Shown here: positions 26,442-34,775 of the stretch, piece after piece
Layout: each line of letters begins with the position of its first letter
How positions within the stretch are numbered: position 1 is the first letter of the stretch
NCBI RefSeq assembly: GCF_002284535.1
Contig: NZ_NPKH01000025.1
Coordinates: 1 to 64,000, forward strand
Direction of reading: 5' to 3'
DNA: 64,000 nucleotides
Source of the DNA: Mesorhizobium wenxiniae
GTDB lineage: Bacteria > Pseudomonadota > Alphaproteobacteria > Rhizobiales > Rhizobiaceae
Program-made: the position numbers and the translations under genes
Notes under the pieces: generated by a model
The model's database searches: none
Seen by the model: the letters and a program-made list of their open reading frames with translations, nothing else
What the model was told of the DNA's origin: nothing

Positions 26442-26702
26442 CCTTTTCCCCTGGATCCGACTGGAGGACCGAAGGTTAGCACAACGTCTGAGGCAATCGA
26501 GCCCATTTGCGCGACGCCGGATTTTACTGACCACGTCTGCTTGGATCAGATCACGATGATGCTTGCGCCGACCTGAAGGTCCGCTCTTGAACATTCGAGG
26601 CCAGAAGCGGCGGGTCTGCTACCGGCCCCAAATCTACCCCAGAGCTGTAGCTCGGGCGTTGTTCGTTTCTCCATCGGCCAATCAAGGCCAAGGAGAACGG
26701 AA

Positions 26703-26841
26703 ATGGGTTACTCTCAATACGATCCTGCAATTCAAGGACGCGTTGCTTGGAATGCCGGAAAGTCAGTAGGCACGAAGCGGCCTTTTACACAAACGCAAAT
26801 CTAGGCGATCCGCTTCTGCCTCGATCGAGAAGGGCGCCTTC
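26703..26841 (+). pseudogene. N-terminal relic of a tyrosine integrase, with an amber codon
   Basis: AAGGAG precedes ATG at 26703. The frame reads MGYSQYDPAIQGRVAWNAGK and SVGTKRPFTQTQI, meets TAG at 26802-26804, then continues AIRFCLDREGRLRDR before homology ends at about 26841. Intact integrases of this small rhizobial family have Trp at the TAG position (as I recall TQKQIWAIRFFL). So this is an interrupted and truncated integrase. The catalytic half is gone; DNA methyltransferase sequence is attached instead. Confidence 0.65.
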
Positions 26842-27000
26842 GTGACCGGCCGCTGCTGTCACGCGATCGAACTGAACGCAGCCTATGTCGATGTCGCGGT
26901 GCTGCGTTGGCAGGACTTCACCGGCCAGGCAGCAGTGCTGGAGGGCGACGAACGGACCTTCGCCGAGATCGCTGCGGCAAGAGCTGGAGGAGTGGCATGA
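26842..27000 (+). pseudogene. C-terminal relic of a site-specific DNA methyltransferase
   Basis: Fifty-two codons read GRCCHAIELNAAYVDVAVLR, then WQDFTGQAAVLEGDERTF and AEIAAARAGG, ending at TGA 26998-27000. This is the C-terminal part of a phage/plasmid type adenine methylase: the 'AIEL..AYVDVAV.RWQ' block is the AdoMet-binding end of ParB/methylase proteins. It is joined directly to the integrase relic, showing an old deletion or recombination. Confidence 0.6.
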
Positions 27001-27724
27001 CCATCCCTACACCAGCAAGTGCCTCCTGGAGGTCAATTCTGAGCAACGGCCCTTCACCGGCACTCCGGTGGCCCAAAATCGCTCTTCGTCGGGAATTGGC
27101 CTCCAGCAGCATGATTGTCGGGAAGGCGAGGCCAAGGCAGGCCAGGCGGCGAGTGTGGCATCTCGTGAGGCAGGCTGATGGCCCGCCCCAGGCCATCAGC
27201 CCGATGCTTTTCATCGCCGTCAGGTAGAGGCGCTGGCAGGCTAGGGGCAAGGTTGCACGCCGGCTCTGCCGGTTGACCAGGTCCGCAGATTGAACACGTC
27301 GACTGAACAGCATCAGCCGAACACCCCGACTACCAAGGTGATCGCGGATCCGTGGAGAAGGTTGGATTTCAGGTCCTCTCCCTCCGCCAACTCATCACAT
27401 TTTGCATTCCATCGACACCGGGCCCCGGAAAACCGCCCGTATCGGGAGCGAAGCGATCAAGACAGCGTTGGTTGACGCGCCTGTTCAGAGGGAACTAATA
27501 TTGCATCGGGGCGCGGCGGATCCGCGGCCCGTTCCCGGATGGATCCAAGTTCGATTTCCCGGATTCGAGATTTGATTTGCCCACGATCGAAGCCCGTTAG
27601 GGCCAGGCTGGCAGGAGAACAATCGGTCTGACTTGCCCGGAATTCGCCCCGGGTGTTGGCCAGCAATGCATATCCGATAGAATACTCAAATAAACCATCC
27701 CCCAACTGCGGAAACGAAGGCCTG
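27001..27724. other. Degenerate intergenic DNA left of the glycosyltransferase
   Basis: Long noncoding-looking stretch. Short frames on both strands lack ribosome sites and familiar motifs. I see no repeat or tRNA here. It probably holds further mobile-element debris. Confidence 0.4.
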
Positions 27725-28717
27725 ATGATTGATGACAATGCTACGGTAGGCGTCGTGGTGCCGATGTTCAATGCTGAGAGAACCATCGGTGCTACCTTGG
27801 CCAGCATCTGCAGGCAGAGCCACCAGGCACTGGACATCATCGTGGTCGACGACGGATCTACGGACCTGTCCGAATCAATCGTGACCTCCCATGCCGCGAA
27901 AGATCGGCGCATACGCCTGATAAAGCAGCCGAACGCCGGTGTTGCGCAGGCTCGGAACAGTGGCGCCGCTTCTACCGATGCGGAGTTTCTGGCGTTTGTC
28001 GACGCGGATGATCTCTGGGCCCCTTCCAAGATCGCACTGCAACTGCGCGCCCTGCAGGAAGGCGGCTCTTCTGCGGGCCTGGCATATTGCTGGTTTGCCC
28101 AAATCGACGAGGACGGCCGGGTATTCTCACTATACCGACCCGATGCCGATGGCCGCGTTCTGCAACGGATGTGCAGAATGAATTTTGTCGGCAACGGAAG
28201 TTCGATGCTGCTGCGTCGCTCCGCATTCGAGCGGGCGGGACAATTCGATCCTTCCCTGAGGGCCAGGAATGCACAAGGCTGCGAGGACCTTCTGATGTGC
28301 CTCAGGATAGCGGAAAGTTACGAATTCCGTGTCGTGCCTCAGCACCTGGTGGGCTATCGGATGACGAACGTCAACATGTCGAGCGATGTCATGCAGATGC
28401 TTCGTTCTTGTGAGATTGTTCTTGCCGAGTTTCGCGAAAAGTATCCGCAGTTCGGCAGCGATCTCGATGCGCATCTGGTCGATATGATCCATTGGCTTGC
28501 GGTGAGAGCTTTGATCGGCGGGCAGCTTTACGCGGCCTGCGACCTATCGAAAAAACTCTTCGTCCTGGATCCGCGCACGGCGATTTCTCGCCTGCCCAAT
28601 ATGATAGACATTTACTGCAGGGCTAGGTTGGTTCCTCGCTGGATCAAGGTTGGAGTGAAACGGATGCGCAACAAGAACGCCGAGTTCCGTCCGCTTTATC
28701 AAGAGACCAGCTGGTGA
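27725..28717 (+). CDS. Family 2 glycosyltransferase
   Basis: The 330-residue enzyme shows the GT-A fold: VGVVVPMFNAERTIGATLAS at the N-terminus, DIIVVDDGSTDLSESIV, the DxD-like motif FVDADDLWAPSKI, and the acceptor-side block ARNAQGCEDLLMCLRIAESY with the catalytic ED pair. This is typical of exopolysaccharide or LPS transferases. The ATG at 27725 has GAAGG upstream. It is immediately followed by a broken ABC exporter gene whose first codons overlap its stop, suggesting the two were once an operon making and exporting a glycan. Confidence 0.85.
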   Translation: MIDDNATVGVVVPMFNAERTIGATLASICRQSHQALDIIVVDDGSTDLSESIVTSHAAKDRRIRLIKQPNAGVAQARNSGAASTDAEFLAFVDADDLWAPSKIALQLRALQEGGSSAGLAYCWFAQIDEDGRVFSLYRPDADGRVLQRMCRMNFVGNGSSMLLRRSAFERAGQFDPSLRARNAQGCEDLLMCLRIAESYEFRVVPQHLVGYRMTNVNMSSDVMQMLRSCEIVLAEFREKYPQFGSDLDAHLVDMIHWLAVRALIGGQLYAACDLSKKLFVLDPRTAISRLPNMIDIYCRARLVPRWIKVGVKRMRNKNAEFRPLYQETSW

Positions 28718-28987
28718 ATGTGAGCGCGTCACTGTTCGAGCGGTTGCGGCGGCTCATCCGTTTGGCGGCAGCGCCTGCATGGGCCGGGCCGACATCGTCG
28801 GACTTGGTTTGGCTGCGGCGGTTCTCGAAGGTGCCGGCCTCTTCCTGTTCATTCCCCTGCTCCAGAGTCTCGGAGCATCGTCATCTCAATGACGACGCCC
28901 CGAGACTGCAGCAGGGCCGGCAAACGGCAGCCGATATTTGACCGGCTCCTGGCGCCCGTCCCGGCACAGCTAAGAAAACCATGTTAG
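28714..28987 (+). pseudogene. Relic of an ABC exporter (transmembrane domain start)
   Basis: The GTG at 28717-28719 would begin NVSASLFERLRRLIRLAAAP directly at the glycosyltransferase stop. A frameshift near 28785 is required, after which the other frame reads GRADIVGLGLAAAVLEGAGL and FLFIPLLQSLGASSSQ, the typical first transmembrane segment of MsbA/PrsD-like exporters. A third frame then gives QPIFDRLLAPVPAQL. No ATPase domain follows. The gene is truncated and frameshifted. Confidence 0.55.
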
Positions 28988-29094
28988 ACAGTGGGCCATC
29001 ACCCGATGCATTCGGAAACGAACTCTGCCTCTGACGACACAGCCTGTGCAGCGGTCAAAATTGCAAGACACCTGCCTGACAGGGGCACGAAGAG

Positions 29095-29838
29095 CCTCAC
29101 TCGTTCGGGAAGCCGTGAGAATTAGGAATTCGAAGGCCAACTTCGCAATCGGCCCAGAGTTGGATTATCGGAGTGCCTGGACAAAGCCAGCGACCTTATG
29201 AAGGGGCACCGCAGCGTGGTGCTGATCAGTGTCCGTTTGCTTTGGCAATCCGCGGGTGACCCCTTCCACCGGATTGTGTCCTGAGCGATAACCTGCCGCC
29301 TTCGCCCAATCCATGACAGTACTGATCCGCTGACGAACTCGTATCGCGGTCTCAGGTTTGGTCAGCCAGATCGGCGAAAGCACCCTGAGCACGTCTGATG
29401 TCGCAATCGCATTGACGCGATGGTCGCCAATAACAGGGTACGCATACTGCGTCAGCGTGGTGATCCACTGTTTTGCATGCTTGGGATTTTTCCAGCTGAT
29501 CTCGTGTTCGGCATGCACAATTTCAGCGGCAACCCTGAAGGTCGGCACGATCCTTCGAGCTTCGCGCGGCGTAGCCAGCGGGTCGCCACCTTCCCGCGCG
29601 ACTTTACGATAAGCCTGCACGCTTCCCGCGCCTCGGCGAGCGAAGTGACCGAAAGTCCTGCGAGGCCAATGTCGCGTCGCCGTCCCTGCACCACTGTTTG
29701 GAGCAGCCAGCGTTTGGCTCCCGATGGGTCAACTATCAGATAGAGGCCGTTACCGTCGGCATAGCGGCCAGGGCCCTTTAGCTGCTTAACCTGCAATGCA
29801 TCGAGCGCCTTCTCCGGATGCTTCCCCGAATTTTTCAC
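29095..29838 (-). pseudogene. P4-type tyrosine integrase, frameshifted and truncated
   Basis: From ATG at 29838 the frame reads MKNSGKHPEKALDALQVKQL, then GRYADGNGLYLIVDPSGAKR, the arm-binding domain of P4-like integrases. A frameshift near 29615 shifts to AYRKVAREGGDPLATPREAR and core-binding-domain sequence (KNPKHAKQWITTLTQYAYPV). Another shift near 29163 leads to IAKLAFEFLILTASRTSEAL, which contains the first catalytic Arg region, after which homology is lost. The catalytic His-x-x-Arg and Tyr are missing. It marks the edge of an inactive genomic island. Confidence 0.75.
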
Positions 29839-30022
29839 GGCTCCGCCAAACTTCTAACCCCACATTTCGGCCCACATCTGTGGACAATGAAGCAAGCCAC
29901 TCTTTCACCAACCAATTGTTTTTACCTTATTTTTGGACGGCATTGGACGCCACTGAACATTGCATCGGCGGCCGCTCTCTCCGCCAACCATACACCACCA
30001 CTGATCTGGGCCAACGGGCGAC

Positions 30023-30397
30023 CTATGGCAGCCCTCCAGCGAGCCACTTTGTCCAGCTTGCGATTGTGATCCCGCAGGCCATGCCAGCACAGTCGGCAAT
30101 CCAGTCGAATACATCCGGACCGCGCCCTATCAGTTGCGCGCCCTGAACAACTTCAATCGCCAGGCCCGAAAATGCGAGGAGAACAATCAGCTTTGCCTTG
30201 TGTTTCGTCCAGCCGACACTTCCCAAGGCCGCCAAAACAGCGAATGCGGCGGCGTGGATGAGCTTGCCATGATGCGTGAAGGTCACTCCCAAATTCTGCA
30301 GGAGCCACTCCGGAAAAAGGGCGAGCAGGAGAACGCCGGCTAACGCGACAAGGAAAGCAACCCTTGCCGCGATCGGATATGAACCTGCGCGCAACAA
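30023..30397 (-). CDS. VanZ-like family membrane protein
   Basis: A 124-residue protein with four predicted membrane segments, for example VAFLVALAGVLLLALFPEWL and AAFAVLAALGSVGW. The VanZ-domain features are the polar segment THHGKLIHAAAF and, near the C-terminus, FSGLAIEVVQGAQLIGRGPD followed by DWIADCAGMACGI. In rhizobia such genes often stand near exopolysaccharide or glycan genes, as here. The biochemical function of the domain is unknown. Confidence 0.85.
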   Translation of the reverse strand: MLRAGSYPIAARVAFLVALAGVLLLALFPEWLLQNLGVTFTHHGKLIHAAAFAVLAALGSVGWTKHKAKLIVLLAFSGLAIEVVQGAQLIGRGPDVFDWIADCAGMACGITIASWTKWLAGGLP

Positions 30398-31184
30398 TAT
30401 AGGTCAGCCCTTCATCCGAAGTCTGCAGAGGCGACCGCCAGCACGAAGCGGTCTAGTGCTAAGGCAGATTCTCAATCTCTACCCTCCAACGGACCGGCGC
30501 ATCGGCCGAACAGATGACGCGCGCCTCTGGCGGAGCGCGCGGGCATTGCACGACCAACGCATCGGGCCAATGGGATGACGCCTATGCCCGCGAGGGGAGA
30601 AGGACTGTGGGATCATCCGAGTCAATCGGAAGATCCAGTACGCAAAAAAATCAGCCGGCCGAAGCTGGAATAAAATTACGGTGACATAAATCACGGTGAC
30701 AGTGCACTTTTTGCCATGTTTGCTCGGCTGTGTGTAGATTGAAAGCATGGCTCGACTTGCATTGCCGCGCTGCCGATGTCGGCATCTGGGCGGCCGGTGG
30801 GCAGCGAAGCACTTCTGGACCGGATTGCCGAGCACCGGCAAGCCGCGAAATCGGGAAACATGCCGCCGCATACTGGACCGCCCATCGGTGAGGCGCTGAT
30901 GATCAAGCAAGCCTAACGGCGAATACGTCCGGTTCAACTTGTCCACGAGCGTCATCGGGAAGCTGAAGGTCTGATAAATCATCCCTATGGCCGGAGTGGC
31001 TTTGACACCGGTTGAGCATCTATCTACACCGCCCGCTCACTTGTACGGAATTAACCAATTTTTGTAGCCGGGAACAAACAGTCAGCGACTCGCGTTTCTT
31101 GCACGAGGCCGGACTCTCGTCCCCTGGTCTGGCTGTGAAGGCCCACTATCTTTTGCACGGACAGCGGGCTTCGAAGGTTCGCAA
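30398..31184. other. Repeat-bearing intergenic region
   Basis: It contains the truncated copy of a short element at 30675-30862. The rest shows no credible coding sequence, tRNA or regulatory pattern that I recognise. Confidence 0.4.
30675..30862. repeat. Truncated copy of the 33238-33458 element
   Basis: ATTACGGTGACATAAATCACGGTGACAGTGCAC-type left end, then a body that matches the full element at 33238-33458 closely (cagcgaagcacttctgg shared). The opposite terminus is missing, so it is a truncated copy. Its left end is imperfectly duplicated. Confidence 0.6.
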
Positions 31185-31430
31185 ATGCCGCGCCGGCGTT
31201 TCACTCGCACCTGCCTCAGCCCTCACGATTTGGCTATATGTGAACGCGTGTTTGATCAGGTTTGCGCAGATGGAGTCATCGACCCGTTTGGCCGGGATGC
31301 CGAAGCCTTAGCGGTGACGATTGTCGCAATCTTTCGAAACGTAACTACCAACGAGCGCGAGCTGCTCGGGGAAGTCAGATCTCGTCAACGCTCAAAGAGC
31401 GCAGACAGGCGCACTAGCTCTCGTCACTGA
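31185..31430 (+). CDS. Small hypothetical protein, 81 residues
   Basis: The product reads CLSPHDLAICERVFDQVCAD and AEALAVTIVAIFRNVTTNER, which looks like the small rhizobial helical proteins of the 'L.P.DL......LD........' kind. It is amphipathic and soluble with a basic tail. The start is uncertain; no strong ribosome site is seen. Its 3' end overlaps the convergent ligase gene by 17 bases. Family unnamed. Confidence 0.45.
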   Translation: MPRRRFTRTCLSPHDLAICERVFDQVCADGVIDPFGRDAEALAVTIVAIFRNVTTNERELLGEVRSRQRSKSADRRTSSRH

Positions 31431-32310
31431 AACCCAGCAGCGACCCCTGGCGTATGTGGGTGTGGTCGCCACGGAGATGCTTGACGCGCAGCTTTACACC
31501 AGGCCTGACCCATTGGGTCGCCGGCCGTCTCTTCATGGCCTCTGGCGGCGGCCCGGCATGCTCTCGAACCCGCTTCAACAGCCGCTCCTTCATGTCGCGG
31601 CCCAAGGTGATGAAGGCGGTACCGAAATATTTCCCAGTTCCTGGCTGTGCCAAAAGTGCGAAGGCTGCGTTGCCAGGCTCGCGCTCGATGCCCAGCAGTT
31701 CGAATTCGTCGACCGTGAAGCTCTTGATCTTCAGCCAGTTCGAGGTCGGGCCGCTGCGGTATTTGCTGTCGGCCCGCTTCGAGACAATTCCCTCAAGCTC
31801 GATCTGCTCGACGAGATAGAAGATTGACTTGGCGTCACCAGGCATGGCCTCGCTGAACTGGATCCGGCTGTTCGGCTTGATGATGCCGCCGAGAATTTCG
31901 CGGCGCGCCTTGCAGCCGATGTCGCGCAAATCATGGCCATTCAGGTGCAGAATGTCGAATGCGCAGAGGTACATGCCATAGGGATTGTTGTGGACCGCGT
32001 TCTGGAGCGCGTTGAAGTCGGGCATACCGGCCTTGTTGGTAACGACCGCCTCGCCGTCGATGATGGCGTTCTTGACCTCAAGCTCCGTCGCCGCTTCCAC
32101 GATGCCCAGATATTTACGCGTCCAGTCCTTACCGGTTTCGGCATAGACGCGGATATCCTCGGGGCCGTTGATGATGATCTGGGCACGATAGCCGTCGAGC
32201 TTGATCTCGTGAATCCAGTTGTCACCCTCGGGCGGCTTGGCCACCAGCTTGGGCTCCATCGGGAGGATGAACTCTAGCCGGCCGGTGCCGGCCACTGCCC
32301 GCCTACGCAT
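31414..32310 (-). CDS. Stand-alone ATP-dependent DNA ligase (LigD ligase-domain type)
   Basis: The 298-residue enzyme carries the nucleotidyl-transfer motif I EIKLDGYRAQ with the catalytic Lys at about residue 37. Motif III YLCAFDILHLNG, motif IV ELEGIVSKRADSKYRSGP and motif V NWLKIKSF follow, and the OB-fold domain ends with WVRPGVKLRVKHL. This is the ligase module of LigD without the polymerase or nuclease modules. Rhizobia often keep extra short LigD proteins with Ku genes; no Ku is seen in this window. It could act in non-homologous end joining or stationary-phase repair. The start at 32310 has only a weak ribosome site; ATG at 32262 is an alternative. Confidence 0.9.
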   Translation of the reverse strand: MRRRAVAGTGRLEFILPMEPKLVAKPPEGDNWIHEIKLDGYRAQIIINGPEDIRVYAETGKDWTRKYLGIVEAATELEVKNAIIDGEAVVTNKAGMPDFNALQNAVHNNPYGMYLCAFDILHLNGHDLRDIGCKARREILGGIIKPNSRIQFSEAMPGDAKSIFYLVEQIELEGIVSKRADSKYRSGPTSNWLKIKSFTVDEFELLGIEREPGNAAFALLAQPGTGKYFGTAFITLGRDMKERLLKRVREHAGPPPEAMKRRPATQWVRPGVKLRVKHLRGDHTHIRQGSLLGFSDES

Positions 32311-32381
32311 GGAACCTAGTCTAGGTCACTGGCGTATATTAGCCATAGTGAATATGACGAAATTCCAAAAGGACGTGCGAT

Positions 32382-32570
32382 ATGACAGACGACAAAAGCA
32401 AACGCGACTTTCGCGACCGCAACAAGATATCGGCGTACGACGATTATGAGGTGAACTTTTTCGCTCTGCAGAACAACATCACGCCGGCGCAGGTGCGCGA
32501 GCTGATCCGCAAGCACGGCAACGATCGGGCGACCCTGACCGCCGCCGCGAAAGCATTGCCGGCACAATGA
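32382..32570 (+). CDS. DUF3606 domain protein
   Basis: A 62-residue small protein that starts MTDDKSKRDFRDRNKISAYD and carries the DUF3606 core YEVNFFALQNNITPAQVREL and IRKHGNDRATL. The DUF3606 proteins are small basic-acidic helical proteins of unknown function, numerous in rhizobia. Two more copies are at 38127-38315 and 38315-38497. It is divergent from the ligase gene with about 70 bases between. Confidence 0.85.
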   Translation: MTDDKSKRDFRDRNKISAYDDYEVNFFALQNNITPAQVRELIRKHGNDRATLTAAAKALPAQ

Positions 32571-32625
32571 TGACCAAACTCTCGGACGCGCGAGCCTTTT
32601 TTGGCTCAGCACATCTCGACGCCGT

Positions 32626-32889
32626 CTAGCGTGGAACCGCAGGTATTCCCGAGACTGAGCGCGCCGTTTCGGCGGAGAAAACCACGAAGGCAAAGATGAG
32701 CACGCTGACAGCGACGATCATGGTGCCGGTGGCGACGATCGGCTCAAGGGCTGGATTTCTATGCAGCATCACGTAAAGAGCCATCACGATCAGGCCAAGA
32801 TTGTAGACGCCGGGACCATCGCGATCCCGCGGGCGGCTTTTGTCGGGTTCAGAGCGTATCACCCACCGAATATTGCACTCGTCACCCAT
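32626..32889 (-). CDS. Possible small membrane protein, hypothetical
   Basis: The last 60 codons look coding: VYNLGLIVMALYVMLHRNP and VATGTMIVAVSVLIFAFVVF form two membrane segments. The start at 32889 (MGDECNIRW) lacks a ribosome site and is a guess. The frame extends further up without a clear signal. The gene might instead be truncated. Function unknown. Confidence 0.35.
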   Translation of the reverse strand: MGDECNIRWVIRSEPDKSRPRDRDGPGVYNLGLIVMALYVMLHRNPALEPIVATGTMIVAVSVLIFAFVVFSAETARSVSGIPAVPR

Positions 32890-33107
32890 CCCAAGAAGGT
32901 TGATGTGCGCGTGGCACCGTGATTGCCTGAAATTGCCATCTGCAGGCCGGCTAAGGAAGACGATCGCTGTCTTGAAAAAGATCCAAGATTTTCGGCATGT
33001 CATGTCCTCCCGAAGCCGTTGCTGGCGGCCCGGCAGCCTATGGGGTGACCGGCCAGCCACCGGGCCTAACCGGCTTGCGCCGGCTGACGAAAACATGCGC
33101 TCACGCT

Positions 33108-33190
33108 AATGTAATTGCAACATCGAGATGCCGGTGCGCACAGCGAGGTTCGCGATCTCGACTCCTGTCCCAAAGACTGGTTGGCGGGTC
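33108..33190. repeat. Dispersed repeat, copy A
   Basis: About 80 bases sharing aatgtaaNtgcaacatcgag, atgccggtgcgca and gcgaggtt with copy B at 34549-34636. It abuts the 221-bp element at 33238. Origin unknown; probably an end of an insertion sequence or an intergenic family. Confidence 0.55.
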
Positions 33191-33237
33191 ATCCCGTGAA
33201 GAAGATGATCTCCTTCGCACCGCCGACTCCAGCCAGT

Positions 33238-33458
33238 GGAATTACGGTGACAGTGCACTGTTTGGCATGTTCGCTCGGCTGTCGCTGTAGATTGACCGTA
33301 TGGCTCGACTTGCATCGCCGCGCCGCCGATTTCGGCATCTGCGCAGCCGACGGGCAGCGAAGCACTTCTGGGCCCGGCAAACCGGACAGCCGTGAAATCG
33401 GAAAGACCCGGCAGGCGGGGATAGAAATGGTGCACTGTCACCGTATTCCCGTAATTCC
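33238..33458. mobile_element. Short element (221 bp) with inverted termini, MITE-like
   Basis: The left end GGAATTACGGTGACAGTGCA is mirrored by the right end TGCACTGTCACCGTAATTCC-like sequence (interrupted by ATTCCC, 33430-33458). No transposase is inside; the only frame of note is a short one starting MARLASPRRR. A truncated relative lies at 30675-30862. It resembles non-autonomous elements flanked by REP-like sequences. No target-site duplication could be confirmed by eye. Confidence 0.6.
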
Positions 33459-33745
33459 CGCCGACTCGGTAGGCCAATATCAATTTAGATCGTCAACGCC
33501 AGCAACCCAGCGATCGCGTTTCTCTAAACTCGGACTAACCGCCTTTCGCTTTCAGGTACGGATTGCCAGCGACTCCTCGGCGGCCAGGACGCCGGCAAGA
33601 GTCATGCGAGCAAAACAGGAACCAGGATCACCGCCACAACTGAACCGTGCATTTGCTTCCGTGTGTTGCGCCGCAGTTACAGTTCAGCCACAACCTGTGT
33701 GTTATTCAATTTTTGGTGACTTCCTTTCAACACAGGCATCATTCC

Positions 33746-34450
33746 ATGAAGAAAATCGCGTTTGCCACTACGTTCCTGCTCGGTTTCAGCGGTGCGGCCT
33801 TGTTTGCGGCTCCGGCCTTCGCGGCCGATGCAGTTGTTTACGAGCCCACGGCACCCGTCGCAGTTGCCTACGACTGGAGCGGCTTTTATGTCGGTCTTCA
33901 GGGCGGCTATCTCTGGGGGCAAGCAGAACACAGCTACTCCAACGGTGCGCCAAGTGACGATTCCGATCCCGATGGCTTCATTGGTGGCGTCCATGTCGGG
34001 TATAACTGGCAGTCCGGCTCTTTTGTTTACGGTGTCGAGGGCGATTTCGAAGGCGGTGACGTGGAGGGCAGCTTCGAAAATGCTACCGGAGCCACTTCTG
34101 TTGGAACCAGCGAATTGAACTGGCAGGGCTCGATCCGCGCAAGGCTCGGCTACGCATACGACAACGCACTTCTCTACGTTACCGGCGGCTGGGCGATCGG
34201 CGATTTCGACTTCGGTGGCGGCCCCTTCCCGCTTCCTGTCAGCGGGGGCTATTCGGATACGCTCAACGGCTGGACAATCGGTGCCGGCGGCGAGTGGGCC
34301 TTCAACGAACATTGGACCGCGCGACTGGCGTATCGGTATACAGACTTCGGAGAAGCCTCAGGCAACTTGGCTCCGGGATTCCCGGATGTCGATATGCCGG
34401 TTGACCTAACCACGCACGCGGTGAGGGTCGGCGTCAGCTACAAGTTCTGA
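33746..34450 (+). CDS. Porin-family outer membrane beta-barrel protein (Omp25/Omp31-like)
   Basis: The 234-residue protein has a signal peptide (about residues 1-27, cleaved near AFAADA), the sequence YDWSGFYVGLQGGYLWGQAE at the start of the barrel, alternating aromatic strands (VHVGYNWQSGSFVYGVEGDF, ARLGYAYDNALLYVTGGWAI) and a C-terminal VGVSYKF ending in Phe, as needed for BAM-dependent assembly. This is the eight-stranded surface antigen fold of the Rhizobiales. It ends before a strong terminator at 34469. The ATG at 33746 lies in a region with few ribosome-site features, so 33746 is chosen for the signal peptide. Confidence 0.92.
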   Translation: MKKIAFATTFLLGFSGAALFAAPAFAADAVVYEPTAPVAVAYDWSGFYVGLQGGYLWGQAEHSYSNGAPSDDSDPDGFIGGVHVGYNWQSGSFVYGVEGDFEGGDVEGSFENATGATSVGTSELNWQGSIRARLGYAYDNALLYVTGGWAIGDFDFGGGPFPLPVSGGYSDTLNGWTIGAGGEWAFNEHWTARLAYRYTDFGEASGNLAPGFPDVDMPVDLTTHAVRVGVSYKF

Positions 34451-34468
34451 TCCTTTGGGGACGCAAGG

Positions 34469-34500
34469 AAAACCCCGGCCCAGCGGCCGGGGTTTTCGTT
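34469..34500 (+). terminator. Rho-independent terminator of the porin gene
   Basis: Twelve-base-pair stem AAAACCCCGGCC / GGCCGGGGTTTT with a CAGC loop and following T-rich sequence, 19 bases after the stop. Confidence 0.85.
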
Positions 34501-34548
34501 TGGGCTCGATTGGCCATCACCGCCTCAACATCCGAACCGCCCCAGACC

Positions 34549-34636
34549 AATGTAACTGCAACATCGAGATGCCGGTGCGCAGCGAGGTTGACGATCTGGA
34601 CTCTCATCCCAAAAAAGGTGGTGGGCTGGTTGGCGG
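34549..34636. repeat. Dispersed repeat, copy B
   Basis: Matches copy A (33108-33190) over about 75 bases, beginning at aatgtaactgcaac and ending around ggttggcgga. It has an inserted/altered middle (ctcatcccaaaaaagg). It follows the porin terminator. Confidence 0.55.
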
Positions 34637-34775
34637 ACGGTGAAAGGAAGTCGCTTGCGATGTGCAGCATGTCGCGTCCAACGCGAGACAGAATCGCCGG
34701 GAGCGGAAAGCAAATTCGGTTCGCTCCCGCTATTCGAAAAGGACTGCAATGGCGCGATCGCCCGCGCGGAAAACG

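Noticed and set aside
33300..33390. MARLASPRRR frame inside the 221-bp element as a RAYT transposase
   Set aside because: Only the first few residues resemble such proteins, the frame is short and no catalytic HUH motif is present.
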